A DNA stretch of 64,000 bases from Anaerocolumna chitinilytica (GCF_014218355.1 NZ_AP023368.1:1492001-1556000); one strand, 5' to 3'; positions 9,240 to 18,124 are shown, numbered from the stretch's first letter. Notes: a model not told the origin generated them from the sequence alone. A program made the numbers and translations.

Positions 9240-9267
9240 ACATTGGTGTTACACCAGAGTTTATGAT
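9237..9267 (+). promoter_or_regulatory. MerR-type promoter of the reductase gene
   Basis: The -35 TTGACA (9237-9242) and -10 TATGAT (9262-9267) are separated by 19 bp. Inside the spacer lies the perfect dyad TGGTGTTACACCA (9244-9256). An over-long spacer with an internal dyad is the hallmark of promoters activated by MerR proteins through DNA distortion. A MerR gene ends 36 bp upstream. Confidence 0.8.
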
Positions 9268-9313
9268 AGGAGTGCATAATAAGGCGCTATATCATAAATG
9301 AAGGAGAGAAAGT

Positions 9314-11290
9314 ATGAAAAAAAGGAAATATGTTATTTTATTCATGGTTTGCATATTGCTATTGCTTTTTAGCGGATGCAATAAAAAAGACCAGAGTGAC
9401 AAGAAGAATGAAGGTAAGGATAAAACAGATAATACAAAAGTAACAGAAGCTGTTAAACCTTCTGAAGGTGTTTCCTATAAAACAGGAACCTATACCGGGA
9501 AAGCGGAAGGGAAAGACGGCCAGATTGAAGTGGAGGTAACCTTTAACGATACAGAAATCACAGACATTAAGGTTATAAATCAAACAGAAACAGAAGGTCT
9601 GGGGGATGAGGCGATTAACAGTATTAAGGATAAGGTGCTGAAGGGACAGAGTCTGGATGTGGATGCTGTCTCCGGTGCTACTGAATCCAGTAATGGAGTG
9701 CTGGCTGCAATTGAAGATGCGGTAAAGCAGGCCGGAGGAAATGTAGAATTGCTAAAGGATAAGGAAATAGCAAAAGAAGGTGAGGGTAAGAAAGAAGAGC
9801 TTACCGCAGATGTTGTGGTAATAGGAGCAGGAGCTTCCGGTGTTTCTGCGGCGGTGTCGGCAGCAGACAAAGGCGCAAAGGTTATTATTATAGAAAAAAC
9901 TGCCGTAATCGGTGGTGCCAGTAATTTATCCTGGGCAGGAAAATTCTATAATTCCTCCGCTGCCCTTGATTCCGGTTTGAAGGTTGAGGTAGAGAAGGAA
10001 ATCGCTGACTGGATTGTTAATAACCACTGGAGAGTGGATGCCGCTGCTATTAGGCAGTATGTGACAAAATCCGGAGAAACCTATGACTGGCTGGCTAAGA
10101 AAGGCTATCAAACCACCTTTATTAATTTTGGCGGTGAACAGCTTCATATGCTGCCTGCTTATGATACACGCCAGAAGATTCTGCGCAGTATGCTGGAGGC
10201 TTCTGTAGTAAAGGGCGGCGGTCAGGTACTTACGGAAACCACAGGCAAAAAACTCTTAACCAATGCTTCAGGGGATGTGATTGGCGTTAGTGCCCAAAAG
10301 GCTGATGGAACTGTGGTAAACATCACTGCAAGAAGCGTTGTTATGGCGACCGGAGGATATGCAGGAAACAAAGAAATGGTAAAAGAACTGTTTGGATTTG
10401 AAGGGATTAACGGCGGTCTTGGGCAGAATGTGGGCGAGGGCCTTAAAATGGCCTGGGCTGTGGGGGCAAAGGTGCCGGACAATATCGGCGGACAGATGCT
10501 CCATCAGACGTTAGCAAAAGCAACAGCGAACTTAAAGAAGGAATACTCTTCTTTTGAAGCAAGTTATCCCCTTATGTTAGCGTATCTGCCGAACTTTATG
10601 AATGTAGGACCTTCAGGAGCCAGATTCAGAGATGAAGCTGCTACTCTGACAGCAGTGGCTGCTGCCAATACCAGTGCCTTCAACGGAGCTTATCATATGG
10701 TAATTGTTTCGAAGTCTCAGCTGGAACTGCTGGCGAAGAAGGGTATGAGTGGAGTCAATGCACCTGCGCTGCCGGGAATGCCACCGGAATTTTATGCGGA
10801 TTTTGCGAAGCAGTTCACACTTGATAATCCCTGGAAAGATGTAGAAAAGGTTATGGACTCCATGGTTGCCAACGGTGACGGATACAAAGGTAACACCATT
10901 GAAGAGCTGGCTAAGAATGCAGGAATGGATGCTGAAACCTTTAAGGAAGCTTTTGAGAATTATACGAAAGCCACCAAGACAGGTGTGGACACGGAATTTG
11001 GCAAAGCAAAAAAATACCTGTTGCCCATGGGCGAAGAAGGACCTTTTTATGCAATTGTAGCCCAGGTCAACAATCTGGGTTCTGTGGGAGGTCTTCTGGT
11101 TAATACTCAATTTAAAGTTTTAAATGACGACAGAGCACCAATCAAAGGCCTTTATGCGGTTGGACTGGAGTCAGAGGGAGTACTCTTTAATGATACTTAT
11201 GTGGGAAATGGTGTGGGTATTGGCTATTCCTTTACTTCGGGCCGTTTAGGAGGAGAAGATGCCGCTGCCTATGCATTAAGTAATAAATAA
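9314..11290 (+). CDS. Flavinylated FAD-dependent reductase, surface lipoprotein
   Basis: 658 aa. A signal peptide ends in a lipobox (FSGC, Cys about 22). A charged linker is followed by an FMN-binding domain (about 60-140) carrying DAVSGAT (117-123), where T123 is the residue that ApbE-type transferases flavinylate. Then comes a flavocytochrome-c/fumarate-reductase-like FAD domain beginning at about 160 (VVVIGAGASG, then GGASN). An Arg-rich substrate segment, ARFRDEAATL, lies near 440, and the C-terminus has the family GRLGGEDAAA tail. No heme motifs are present. Such proteins pass electrons from membrane quinol or flavin carriers to small enoates (fumarate, urocanate, cinnamates) outside the cell. 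The electron acceptor is not predictable here. No ApbE gene is in the window. Confidence 0.87.
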   Translation: MKKRKYVILFMVCILLLLFSGCNKKDQSDKKNEGKDKTDNTKVTEAVKPSEGVSYKTGTYTGKAEGKDGQIEVEVTFNDTEITDIKVINQTETEGLGDEAINSIKDKVLKGQSLDVDAVSGATESSNGVLAAIEDAVKQAGGNVELLKDKEIAKEGEGKKEELTADVVVIGAGASGVSAAVSAADKGAKVIIIEKTAVIGGASNLSWAGKFYNSSAALDSGLKVEVEKEIADWIVNNHWRVDAAAIRQYVTKSGETYDWLAKKGYQTTFINFGGEQLHMLPAYDTRQKILRSMLEASVVKGGGQVLTETTGKKLLTNASGDVIGVSAQKADGTVVNITARSVVMATGGYAGNKEMVKELFGFEGINGGLGQNVGEGLKMAWAVGAKVPDNIGGQMLHQTLAKATANLKKEYSSFEASYPLMLAYLPNFMNVGPSGARFRDEAATLTAVAAANTSAFNGAYHMVIVSKSQLELLAKKGMSGVNAPALPGMPPEFYADFAKQFTLDNPWKDVEKVMDSMVANGDGYKGNTIEELAKNAGMDAETFKEAFENYTKATKTGVDTEFGKAKKYLLPMGEEGPFYAIVAQVNNLGSVGGLLVNTQFKVLNDDRAPIKGLYAVGLESEGVLFNDTYVGNGVGIGYSFTSGRLGGEDAAAYALSNK

Positions 11291-11308
11291 AAGGGTTACC
11301 AGTTAATA

Positions 11309-11400
11309 AAAAGGCTGTTACAAAATGTAGTTTAAGGCTGTCGGTTAATCTGCCGGTAAAGGCCTTAGTTCAACACCTCATTTTGTAGCAGTCTTTTTTT
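11309..11400 (+). terminator. Branched terminator after the reductase gene
   Basis: The outer stem AGGCTGTTACAAAATG pairs with CATTTTGTAGCAGTCT and ends in T7. An inner arm (AAGGC...GCCTT with GTCGG/CCGGT) sits in the loop. The outer stem resembles the hairpin at 1676-1736. Confidence 0.8.
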
Positions 11401-11540
11401 GTTTATATTTATCGGAAGAGCCATTGGTTTACTGCTTACTGTGCAACAAATTCATGGGTTGCAAGACCTTCTTTTCATAAAGTAAAAAATATGCTATGAT
11501 AAGTAGGTGAGTTTGAACCCGATAGAAAGTTGGAATATAC

Positions 11541-13640
11541 ATGTCTAAGAATTTATATATATCAGAAAAGCCCAGTGTTGCCCAGGAATTTGCCAAGGCC
11601 TTGAAGGAAGACTTTAAGAAAAGAGACGGCTACATGGAGTCAGAGAACTCCTATGTTACCTGGTGCGTTGGTCATCTTGTAACGATGAGCTATCCTGAAA
11701 CCTATGATGCAGCCCTCAAACGCTGGAGCCTGGAAACTATCCCCTTTATGCCAAAAGAATACCGTTATGAGGTTATTCCTTCTGTCAGTAAGCAATTTGC
11801 AGTAGTAAAAGGCTTGCTTAATAGGGAGGATGTGGGCTGTATCTATGTCTGCACTGACTCCGGAAGAGAAGGAGAATACATATACCGTTTGGTGGACCAG
11901 ATGGCAAAGGTACCGGGAAATAAAGCAAGAAGAAGGGTCTGGATCGATTCTCAGACCGAGGAAGAGATTCTTCGCGGCATCAGAGAGGCCAAGCCTTTAA
12001 CTGCCTATGATAATCTGGCTTCTGCTGCGTACTTAAGGGCAAAGGAAGATTATCTAATGGGAATTAATTTTTCCAGAGTGCTTACCTTAAAATATGGACA
12101 GAGTGTCACAAATTATCTTAAGGGAGAGAAACGAGCTGCTATCTCCGTGGGCAGGGTTATGACTTGCGTTCTTGGAATGGTAGTACGCAGAGAGAGAGAA
12201 ATCAGGGACTTTGTGAAAACTCCCTTTTATAGAGTATTGAATACCCTGGAAGCCTCCGGCAGAACCTTTGACGGGGAATTCAGGGCGGTGGAAGGTTCTA
12301 AATATTATAATTCTCCCTTATTATATAAGGAGAATGGTTTCAGTGAACGAATTAGTGCTGAGAAGCTGATTGAAGAACTAATCGACAGAGAACCTGTATT
12401 TATCGAAAAGCAGGAAAATGGAAAGAATTCATACAGCGATATGATGAAGGCGGAGGAGAATCTTTTCGCAGAGATTACAAATCTGGAAAAGAAAAAAGAA
12501 AATAAGAATCCCCCCTTATTATTTAATCTCGCAGAGCTCCAGAACGAATGCTCCAGAATCTTTAAGATAAGCCCTGATGAAACCCTTAAGATTACCCAGG
12601 AGCTTTATGAAAAGAAACTGGTCACTTACCCTAGAACCGATGCCAGAGTGTTATCCACGGCAGTAGCCAAGGAAATCCATAAGAATATCGGAGGCTTAAG
12701 GAATTTTGTTACAGTTAGAGACTATGCCTCAGAGGTCATGGACAAAAAGAGTTATCAGAATATTGCAAAAACCAGGTATGTAAATGACAAGCAGATAACG
12801 GATCACTATGCGATTATCCCTACAGGACAAGGGTTTCAAGCTCTTGGTTCACTTTCACCTACCGCCGTTAAGGTTTATGAGATAATTGCCAGAAGGTTCT
12901 TAAGTATTTTTTACCCTCCTGCAGTTTATCAGAAAATCAGCCTGACTACAAAGCAGAAAACAGAAAGCTTCTTTACTTCTTTTAGGGTTCTCTTAGATGA
13001 AGGTTATCTAAAGGTCGTTACCAATTCCTTTGATAAGAGAAAAGAGGCTTCCATTGAAGCAAATAGTCAGAACAAAGAGGGCAAAGAGGAGGAAGAAGAG
13101 AGCGTTGACAGCAGCTTTTTAGAGGTAGTTAAGAACTTAAAGAAAGGTATGCTTCTTCCTGTAAAGGCCATGTCTATTAAGGAAGGTGAAACCGCTCCTC
13201 CAAAGAGGTATAATTCCGGTTCTATGATTCTTGCCATGGAAAATGCAGGTCAGTTGATAGAAGATGAAGAATTAAGAGCACAGATTAAGGGCAGTGGCAT
13301 TGGAACCAGTGCTACCAGGGCGGAAATTCTGAATAAACTTGTAAAGATTGATTACCTGATGTTAAATAAAAAAACGCAGATAATAACGCCAAGCATCTTA
13401 GGGGAAATGATATATGATGTAGTCAATTCATCGATTAAATCCCTGTTGAATGCAGAACTCACTGCCAGCTGGGAAAAAGGACTTACGATGGTTTCGGAAG
13501 GTCAGATTACGGAAGAGGAATATATGGGGAAACTGGAAGGCTTTGTGGGCCGTATGACAAACGGAGTAAAGGGATTGGAGAACCAATATAATCTAAAACA
13601 GTATTTTGACAGCATTTCAGCTTTTTATAAGAAAAAATAG
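11541..13640 (+). CDS. topB: DNA topoisomerase III
   Basis: Type IA topoisomerase, 699 aa, which relaxes or decatenates DNA through single-strand passage. The Toprim domain starts at residue 3 (NLYISEKPSVAQ) and includes the acidic metal site in YVCTDSGREGEY (about 105-116). The catalytic tyrosine is Y363 in VTYPRTDA. The C-terminal part has the SGSMILAMENAG and IGTSATRAEIL segments typical of TopB. No zinc-finger tail is present, as in Bacillus TopB. Only a weak ribosome binding site precedes the ATG. Length and motifs give no sign of damage. The enzyme is also found on conjugative elements, but no transfer genes are nearby. Confidence 0.95.
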   Translation: MSKNLYISEKPSVAQEFAKALKEDFKKRDGYMESENSYVTWCVGHLVTMSYPETYDAALKRWSLETIPFMPKEYRYEVIPSVSKQFAVVKGLLNREDVGCIYVCTDSGREGEYIYRLVDQMAKVPGNKARRRVWIDSQTEEEILRGIREAKPLTAYDNLASAAYLRAKEDYLMGINFSRVLTLKYGQSVTNYLKGEKRAAISVGRVMTCVLGMVVRREREIRDFVKTPFYRVLNTLEASGRTFDGEFRAVEGSKYYNSPLLYKENGFSERISAEKLIEELIDREPVFIEKQENGKNSYSDMMKAEENLFAEITNLEKKKENKNPPLLFNLAELQNECSRIFKISPDETLKITQELYEKKLVTYPRTDARVLSTAVAKEIHKNIGGLRNFVTVRDYASEVMDKKSYQNIAKTRYVNDKQITDHYAIIPTGQGFQALGSLSPTAVKVYEIIARRFLSIFYPPAVYQKISLTTKQKTESFFTSFRVLLDEGYLKVVTNSFDKRKEASIEANSQNKEGKEEEEESVDSSFLEVVKNLKKGMLLPVKAMSIKEGETAPPKRYNSGSMILAMENAGQLIEDEELRAQIKGSGIGTSATRAEILNKLVKIDYLMLNKKTQIITPSILGEMIYDVVNSSIKSLLNAELTASWEKGLTMVSEGQITEEEYMGKLEGFVGRMTNGVKGLENQYNLKQYFDSISAFYKKK

Positions 13641-13683
13641 CTATTAGTTATTATAATGAATAAGGATTGGAAAGGAGAGCAAG

Positions 13684-14352
13684 ATGTACGAGGAACTTGG
13701 AATAAAAGATAACTTTGATTTAAGCCAGACCATAGCTGCTAAACTGTTTGAGGGGGTTAAGTATCCATGGGAAGTGCTTCATAACATCGGAGATTTTATT
13801 CGCTCCTTTGGTGAGCAGCTGGATAAAGAGGAATATGAAAAAAGGGGAGAAGATATCTGGGTTGCCAAATCCGCTAAAGTAGCACCCACCGCTTTCATAG
13901 GAGGGCCGGCTATTATAGGGAAAGATGCGGAAATCAGGCATTGTGCCTTTATCAGAGGAAGCGCCATCGTAGGAGAAGGAGCGGTAGTCGGCAATTCAAC
14001 AGAACTTAAAAATGTCGTTCTGTTTAATAAAGTTCAAGTACCTCACTACAATTATGTGGGCGATTCAGTATTAGGCTACAAAGCACATATGGGGGCAGGT
14101 TCTATAACCTCTAATGTGAAATCCGATAAAACTCTGGTTACAATAGGGTATCAGGGGGGGAAAATTGCAACTGGCTTAAAGAAAATGGGAGCTATGTTAG
14201 GAGATAATGTGGAAGTAGGCTGTAACAGTGTATTAAATCCCGGTACTGTCATCGGGAAAGGAGCCCATGTATATCCTTTGTCCATGGTAAGAGGATTTGT
14301 ACCTGCAGGGTGCATCTATAAGAAACAGGGAGAAATCGTTAAGATAGATTAA
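13684..14352 (+). CDS. Left-handed beta-helix (hexapeptide) acyltransferase-like protein
   Basis: 222 aa. Residues from about 65 to 210 form hexapeptide repeats (for example AFIGGPAIIGKDAEI and SAIVGEGAVVGNS) that fold as a left-handed beta-helix. The layout resembles the C-terminal acetyltransferase half of GlmU-type nucleotidyltransferases without the nucleotidyltransferase half. The sugar-nucleotide substrate is unknown. A GGAAAGGAG site precedes the ATG, 43 bp after topB. It could therefore be cotranscribed with topB, although no functional link is evident. Confidence 0.75.
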   Translation: MYEELGIKDNFDLSQTIAAKLFEGVKYPWEVLHNIGDFIRSFGEQLDKEEYEKRGEDIWVAKSAKVAPTAFIGGPAIIGKDAEIRHCAFIRGSAIVGEGAVVGNSTELKNVVLFNKVQVPHYNYVGDSVLGYKAHMGAGSITSNVKSDKTLVTIGYQGGKIATGLKKMGAMLGDNVEVGCNSVLNPGTVIGKGAHVYPLSMVRGFVPAGCIYKKQGEIVKID

Positions 14353-14398
14353 GAAGTTGATTTATTCAAAGCCTTATTTAAAACAAACTTAAAACAAT

Positions 14399-14447
14399 AT
14401 TTAAATGGAACAAATATATACAACATAAATATTTGTTCCATTTAAAT
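14399..14447. terminator. Bidirectional terminator
   Basis: ATTTAAATGGAACAAATAT and its complement ATATTTGTTCCATTTAAAT form a 19-bp stem between two convergent genes. A/T tracts lie on both sides. Confidence 0.75.
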
Positions 14448-14479
14448 TGAAATGATTTGCTTACTTCATGAATTATATT

Positions 14480-14968
14480 TTACCACTCCAGGTATTCTTC
14501 CAAAATTGTGACAAACTCCGTAAGTCCTTCTTTATCGGTTTCATCAAAGCGATCGGGAAGAGGACTGTCAATATCCAGTACACCGGCAATGTCTTTGCCG
14601 TCATGGATGGGAATTACGATTTCAGAACGAGAGGCACTGTCGCAGGCAATGTGCCCGGGGAATTCATGAACATCAGGAACCAGTTGGACTTCATCCTTTA
14701 AAACAGCTGTTCCGCAGACGCCTCTGCCAACAGCAATATGTACACAGGCCGTCCTGCCCTGGAAAGGGCCCAGTAAGAGTTCACCGTGTTTCATAAGATA
14801 AAAACCGGACCAGTTAATATCCTTTAAGGCACCCATCAAAAGAGCCGAGGCATTGGCAAGACCGGGAATGACATCAGGCTCGTTGTCCAGGAGCGCTTTT
14901 AGTTGTGAATTTAATAAAGTATAGAGTTCTTTTTTATCCTCCGGATATAGGTTTGATACTTCTACCAT
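14480..14968 (-). CDS. msrC: Free methionine-(R)-sulfoxide reductase (GAF domain)
   Basis: 162 aa, a single GAF domain. It reduces free L-methionine-(R)-sulfoxide in the cytoplasm using thioredoxin. The family fingerprint GVCGTAV and the HEFPGHIACDSASRSE segment are present. Three cysteines, C75, C85 and C109, have the same 10- and 24-residue spacing as the catalytic trio of the E. coli enzyme (C84, C94, C118). This argues for an active reductase and not just a signalling GAF protein. An AGGAG site precedes the ATG. The gene is convergent with the beta-helix gene and probably monocistronic. Confidence 0.92.
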   Translation of the reverse strand: MVEVSNLYPEDKKELYTLLNSQLKALLDNEPDVIPGLANASALLMGALKDINWSGFYLMKHGELLLGPFQGRTACVHIAVGRGVCGTAVLKDEVQLVPDVHEFPGHIACDSASRSEIVIPIHDGKDIAGVLDIDSPLPDRFDETDKEGLTEFVTILEEYLEW

Positions 14969-15141
14969 GTTAACTCCTTTCGTAAATAAAAATCATTGGT
15001 TGATATTTAAAAAATACCGTATAATAATCCGCTATGATCAAAAGATATCTTTCAAAAATACAGAAGTCTATATCAGTAAAATTGGGATATCCTTTAAAAG
15101 TATATCCCAATTTACTCTGAGTTTCAACTGATAGAAGTTTC

Positions 15142-15345
15142 TTAGCGAAAACTATTATCCTCTGCCAGATTGGATACATATTGCTTCATTTCCGATTTGG
15201 AACGGACACTGTGGGTACCGTCAATAACCTGTCGTTTGCCGGTATCATCCAGGGCAGCAAAATAATTCATGGCATTAATATTCTGCGCCAGAGCCATACC
15301 AAGCCCTAAAGGAATTTCAGGACCATCAGTATAGTTTTTTTCCAT
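15142..15345 (-). CDS. Small conserved hypothetical protein
   Basis: 67 aa, soluble, with no signal peptide or cysteines. A GAAAGAGG site precedes the ATG. The segment from residue 15 to 60 (LGMALAQN, then FAALDDTGKRQVIDG) looks like a helical domain. It may be distantly related to the tail of YdeI-like proteins, but I cannot assign a function. It is flanked by msrC and a TerC-family gene on the same strand, with gaps over 100 bp on both sides. Confidence 0.65.
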   Translation of the reverse strand: MEKNYTDGPEIPLGLGMALAQNINAMNYFAALDDTGKRQVIDGTHSVRSKSEMKQYVSNLAEDNSFR

Positions 15346-15466
15346 ATCAACCTCTTTCCTGAATATTCAAATTTAGATTGGATATTCGATAATCAGTAGT
15401 TAAAAAACTGTCAGTTGTATTAAATATACAAGTTACAGGTTTAGTATTTGCAGCTTCTCAAACTTT

Positions 15467-16174
15467 TTATACGATATCTTCTACGGCATTATTTTTATTT
15501 TTTTTTAATCGATAAAAGCCAAATATTAATAAAGCTATGGCTGCCAGGGAAGAAATGATGGTATGAAGATGTGCCGGAAGGAGACTTAGAAGCGGCGGAT
15601 AGGAAAATATCATTTCAAGAGAGGTATGAACTAATACAGCACCGCAGAGATAAAGGATAATAAGGTAACGTTTCATTAGTTTCATAAAGAAACGGCAGCT
15701 GATTAATAGAAATGGTAAACTAAGAAGAAGTCCCAATGTAATAACTTTAATATTTCCATCTGCGGCACCGGCAATTGCCAGTATGTTATCAAAGCTTAGG
15801 GAGAGACTGATAACGGTAAGTTTTACAATAGCTCGTGACAGCTTCATGCTATTATTTACATTATATTCTCCTCCTTCCTGCTCCGGTTCACCGGGGTGAG
15901 TCTTTAGCATATCATATGTGATTTTCATTAATAGCAAACCGCCTAAGGGTTGGATCGGAAGCCATTTGATTTCCATAATAATGCTGATAATGGAAGTAAA
16001 GAGAATAGAGAACACAAGGGATAAGGTGAAACCTGACAGATAGGCTTTCTTTCGGTTATGTTCATTAAGGCCGCCGGCAATATAGGCGATTACGCTGATA
16101 TTATCAAAGCTTAAGATAATATTGAGTACTGCGATATGCAGTATACTTAACATAAAAACAATGAATGCGGACAT
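15467..16174 (-). CDS. TerC-family integral membrane protein
   Basis: 235 aa from the ATG at 16174, chosen because AGAAGGAAGG sits 7 nt upstream. A longer frame would start at 16234 without a good site. Seven or so hydrophobic segments are visible. The duplicated signature is clear: SFDNISVIAYIAG near residue 24 and SFDNILAIAGAADG near 126, each with the conserved Asp of TerC/YkoY-type proteins. Members of this family export or co-transport metal ions (manganese for YkoY/Alx) or assist exoenzyme metalation. The substrate here is unknown. No yybP-ykoY riboswitch is recognisable upstream. Confidence 0.85.
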   Translation of the reverse strand: MSAFIVFMLSILHIAVLNIILSFDNISVIAYIAGGLNEHNRKKAYLSGFTLSLVFSILFTSIISIIMEIKWLPIQPLGGLLLMKITYDMLKTHPGEPEQEGGEYNVNNSMKLSRAIVKLTVISLSLSFDNILAIAGAADGNIKVITLGLLLSLPFLLISCRFFMKLMKRYLIILYLCGAVLVHTSLEMIFSYPPLLSLLPAHLHTIISSLAAIALLIFGFYRLKKNKNNAVEDIV

Positions 16175-16329
16175 GTTTAACCTTCCTTCTGCTGAAAATG
16201 TTCGGGTCTTTTTATTGTATGATACAAGGGGCAAAAGGTGCTACCATTAAAAAGGGCGGAATTTATCTGTCCAGTATATGAGTATAGAACACTTTTTTTA
16301 TAACATAGAAGTGAAGGAAAGGATTTATC

Positions 16330-17091
16330 ATGGAGGATAGTAAAAAAGTTCTGGTAGATGTCAAAAACGTATCTTTTGATTATGAGGGAAAGCAGATAAT
16401 TAAAAATCTTAACCTTTTGTTATATAAAGGGGCTTCCTACAGCCTTATCGGAAAATCAGGAACCGGTAAAAGTACGCTTTTGAATCTGATTGCAGGGTTC
16501 ATGAAACCAAGGGAAGGCAGTATCCAGATAAATTCTAAGAAAATAATCGGTACCAGAAAAGAAACATCATTCATGTTTCAGGAACTTGCCCTATTCCCCT
16601 GGCAGACAGTGGGACAGGCAGTTTCCATGGCTCTAAAGCTATCGAACAAAAATGACATTACGAAGAAGCCTAATATACCGGAAAAAGTAGACAGCCTGTT
16701 AGCTGAGCTTGGACTTCTGGAATTGAAAGATAAATATCCGGATCAATTAAGCGGCGGGGAAAGGCAAAGAACAGCACTTGCCAGAGGGTTAATCGGTCAG
16801 CCGGATCTGTTATTAATGGATGAACCTACCTCTTCACTTGATTCTATAACCAAGGAAAGTATCCAGGAGCTTATCCGAAAGCAACAGGAAAAGCTGGGAG
16901 CCACCCTTCTATTTGTTACTCATGACATGGAGGAAGCTCTGCTGTTAGGAGAAAAGATTCTAATATTACAAAATGGAGGCTCCCTGTATGAACTTGATAA
17001 TCCCTGTTACTATCGGAAGGAAGGCCGGAAGAGTCTTGCCTTTTATGAACAGTGTATCCGGTTTAAAGAACTCTTAGAGGAAAAGGGATAG
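16330..17091 (+). CDS. ABC transporter ATP-binding protein (NitT/TauT type)
   Basis: 253 aa nucleotide-binding subunit. Walker A is GKSGTGKST (about 43-51), the signature is LSGGERQR (about 139-146), and Walker B is LLLMDEPTSSLD. The family includes SsuB, TauB and ThiZ. A GAAGGAAAGG site precedes the ATG. It precedes the permease gene at 17255 by 160 bp, and the binding protein is encoded on the opposite strand beyond the permease. Substrate could be a thiamine precursor, sulfonate, riboflavin or another small aromatic. No TPP or FMN riboswitch is visible upstream, which argues mildly against vitamin regulation. Confidence 0.9.
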   Translation: MEDSKKVLVDVKNVSFDYEGKQIIKNLNLLLYKGASYSLIGKSGTGKSTLLNLIAGFMKPREGSIQINSKKIIGTRKETSFMFQELALFPWQTVGQAVSMALKLSNKNDITKKPNIPEKVDSLLAELGLLELKDKYPDQLSGGERQRTALARGLIGQPDLLLMDEPTSSLDSITKESIQELIRKQQEKLGATLLFVTHDMEEALLLGEKILILQNGGSLYELDNPCYYRKEGRKSLAFYEQCIRFKELLEEKG

Positions 17092-17254
17092 ATGAAGCAG
17101 CAGCGTATTTTGATGCCAAGGACAGAAACGAAGTTAGAAGACTAACACTGGATGACAGGAGTAAGAAGATAGAAATTAGAATCTTAAACTATGAGATAGA
17201 TGCCAGAGCTTACGATAAAATAAGTTGGAGATGGTAAGAATTGAGGATACAGTA

Positions 17255-18124
17255 ATGATGAGAGAATCCGCAGACAAAATGTCCGAAAATAAAAATGAGA
17301 ACAGTAATAAACGACGACAAGAAAAGTCAAAACAGCAAAAAGAAAAATCAAAACAGCAAAAAGAAAAGTCAAAACAACGAAAAAGCAGAGTCATGGAATT
17401 ATTATGGGGACTGCTTAGTTTCTTACTGCTCTGGGAAATTTTGTACCTTACCTTAAAGAACCATACAATTCCCTCACCTTATCTGACTTTTTTATACCTG
17501 CCTAAAGTATGGGGAAAACTTGGTTATCATTTGGCCGGAAGTCTGTTAAGGGTAGGTGCTGCAATTCTGATATCTTTATGTTTAGGGATACCGGCAGGCA
17601 TTGCCTTAAGTACTTCTAGCCGGTTAAGAAAGCTATTTTCCCCTTTTGTATATTTTATCTACCCAATCCCAAAGGTAGCATTTTTACCGGTATTTATGCT
17701 GCTGTTCGGTCTTGGGAATTTATCAAAGATTCTGCTTGTTATATGGATTATTGTGTTTCAGATTATACTTTCAATCAGAGACGGTGCTGATCAGATACCA
17801 AAGCTTTATTACAAAGCAATGGCAGGCTATCAGGCAACGCTTTCTGATACCCTGCGTTATCTGATAATGCCTGCCATATTGCCTTATATCTTTTCAAGCC
17901 TTCGTATTAGCCTTGGTATATCCCTAGCTTCCTTATTCTTTGCAGAAAACTATGCTACAAAGTATGGAATAGGTTACTTTATCCTTAGTGCCTGGACGAA
18001 GATGAATTACAAAGAAATGTTCTGTGGAATCTTAGCACTTGGACTTCTTGGAATTCTGCTTTTTATCTTATTGGACTTTCTGGAGAAAACCTTTGTACCC
18101 TGGTCTGATAAACAGAGTTATTGA
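17255..18124 (+). CDS. ABC transporter permease (NitT/TauT type)
   Basis: 289 aa from the ATG at 17255, chosen because GAGG lies 8 nt upstream. A TTG start at 17225 and a late ATG just before the first membrane segment are alternatives. The first 45 residues are hydrophilic and contain three KEKSKQQ heptads. Six membrane segments follow, beginning near ELLWGLLSFLLLW. The cytoplasmic EAA loop with conserved Gly (about YYKAMAGYQATLSDTLRYLIMPAILPYI in two parts) is present. It pairs with the upstream ATPase. Its stop codon overlaps by 7 bp the 3' end of the convergent binding-protein gene. Confidence 0.85.
   Translation: MMRESADKMSENKNENSNKRRQEKSKQQKEKSKQQKEKSKQRKSRVMELLWGLLSFLLLWEILYLTLKNHTIPSPYLTFLYLPKVWGKLGYHLAGSLLRVGAAILISLCLGIPAGIALSTSSRLRKLFSPFVYFIYPIPKVAFLPVFMLLFGLGNLSKILLVIWIIVFQIILSIRDGADQIPKLYYKAMAGYQATLSDTLRYLIMPAILPYIFSSLRISLGISLASLFFAENYATKYGIGYFILSAWTKMNYKEMFCGILALGLLGILLFILLDFLEKTFVPWSDKQSY
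17321..17383. repeat. 21-bp coding tandem repeat, three copies
   Basis: Units start at 17321, 17342 and 17363 and differ by a few bases. They encode the heptad KEKSKQQ in the hydrophilic N-terminus of the permease. Copy number may vary between strains. Confidence 0.85.

Noticed and set aside
10613..11110. 165-codon open frame on the minus strand inside the reductase gene
   Set aside because: The plus-strand frame is a recognisable FAD-dependent reductase; the antisense frame has no ribosome site and no recognisable domain.
15142..15345. Calling the 67-aa protein a YdeI-family member
   Set aside because: The similarity is confined to a short helical stretch that I cannot confirm without a profile search.
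16235..16329. TPP or FMN riboswitch before the NitT/TauT-type ABC genes
   Set aside because: The gap is under 100 bp and lacks the conserved CTGAGA/ACCTGA or AGGGTGAA-type cores.
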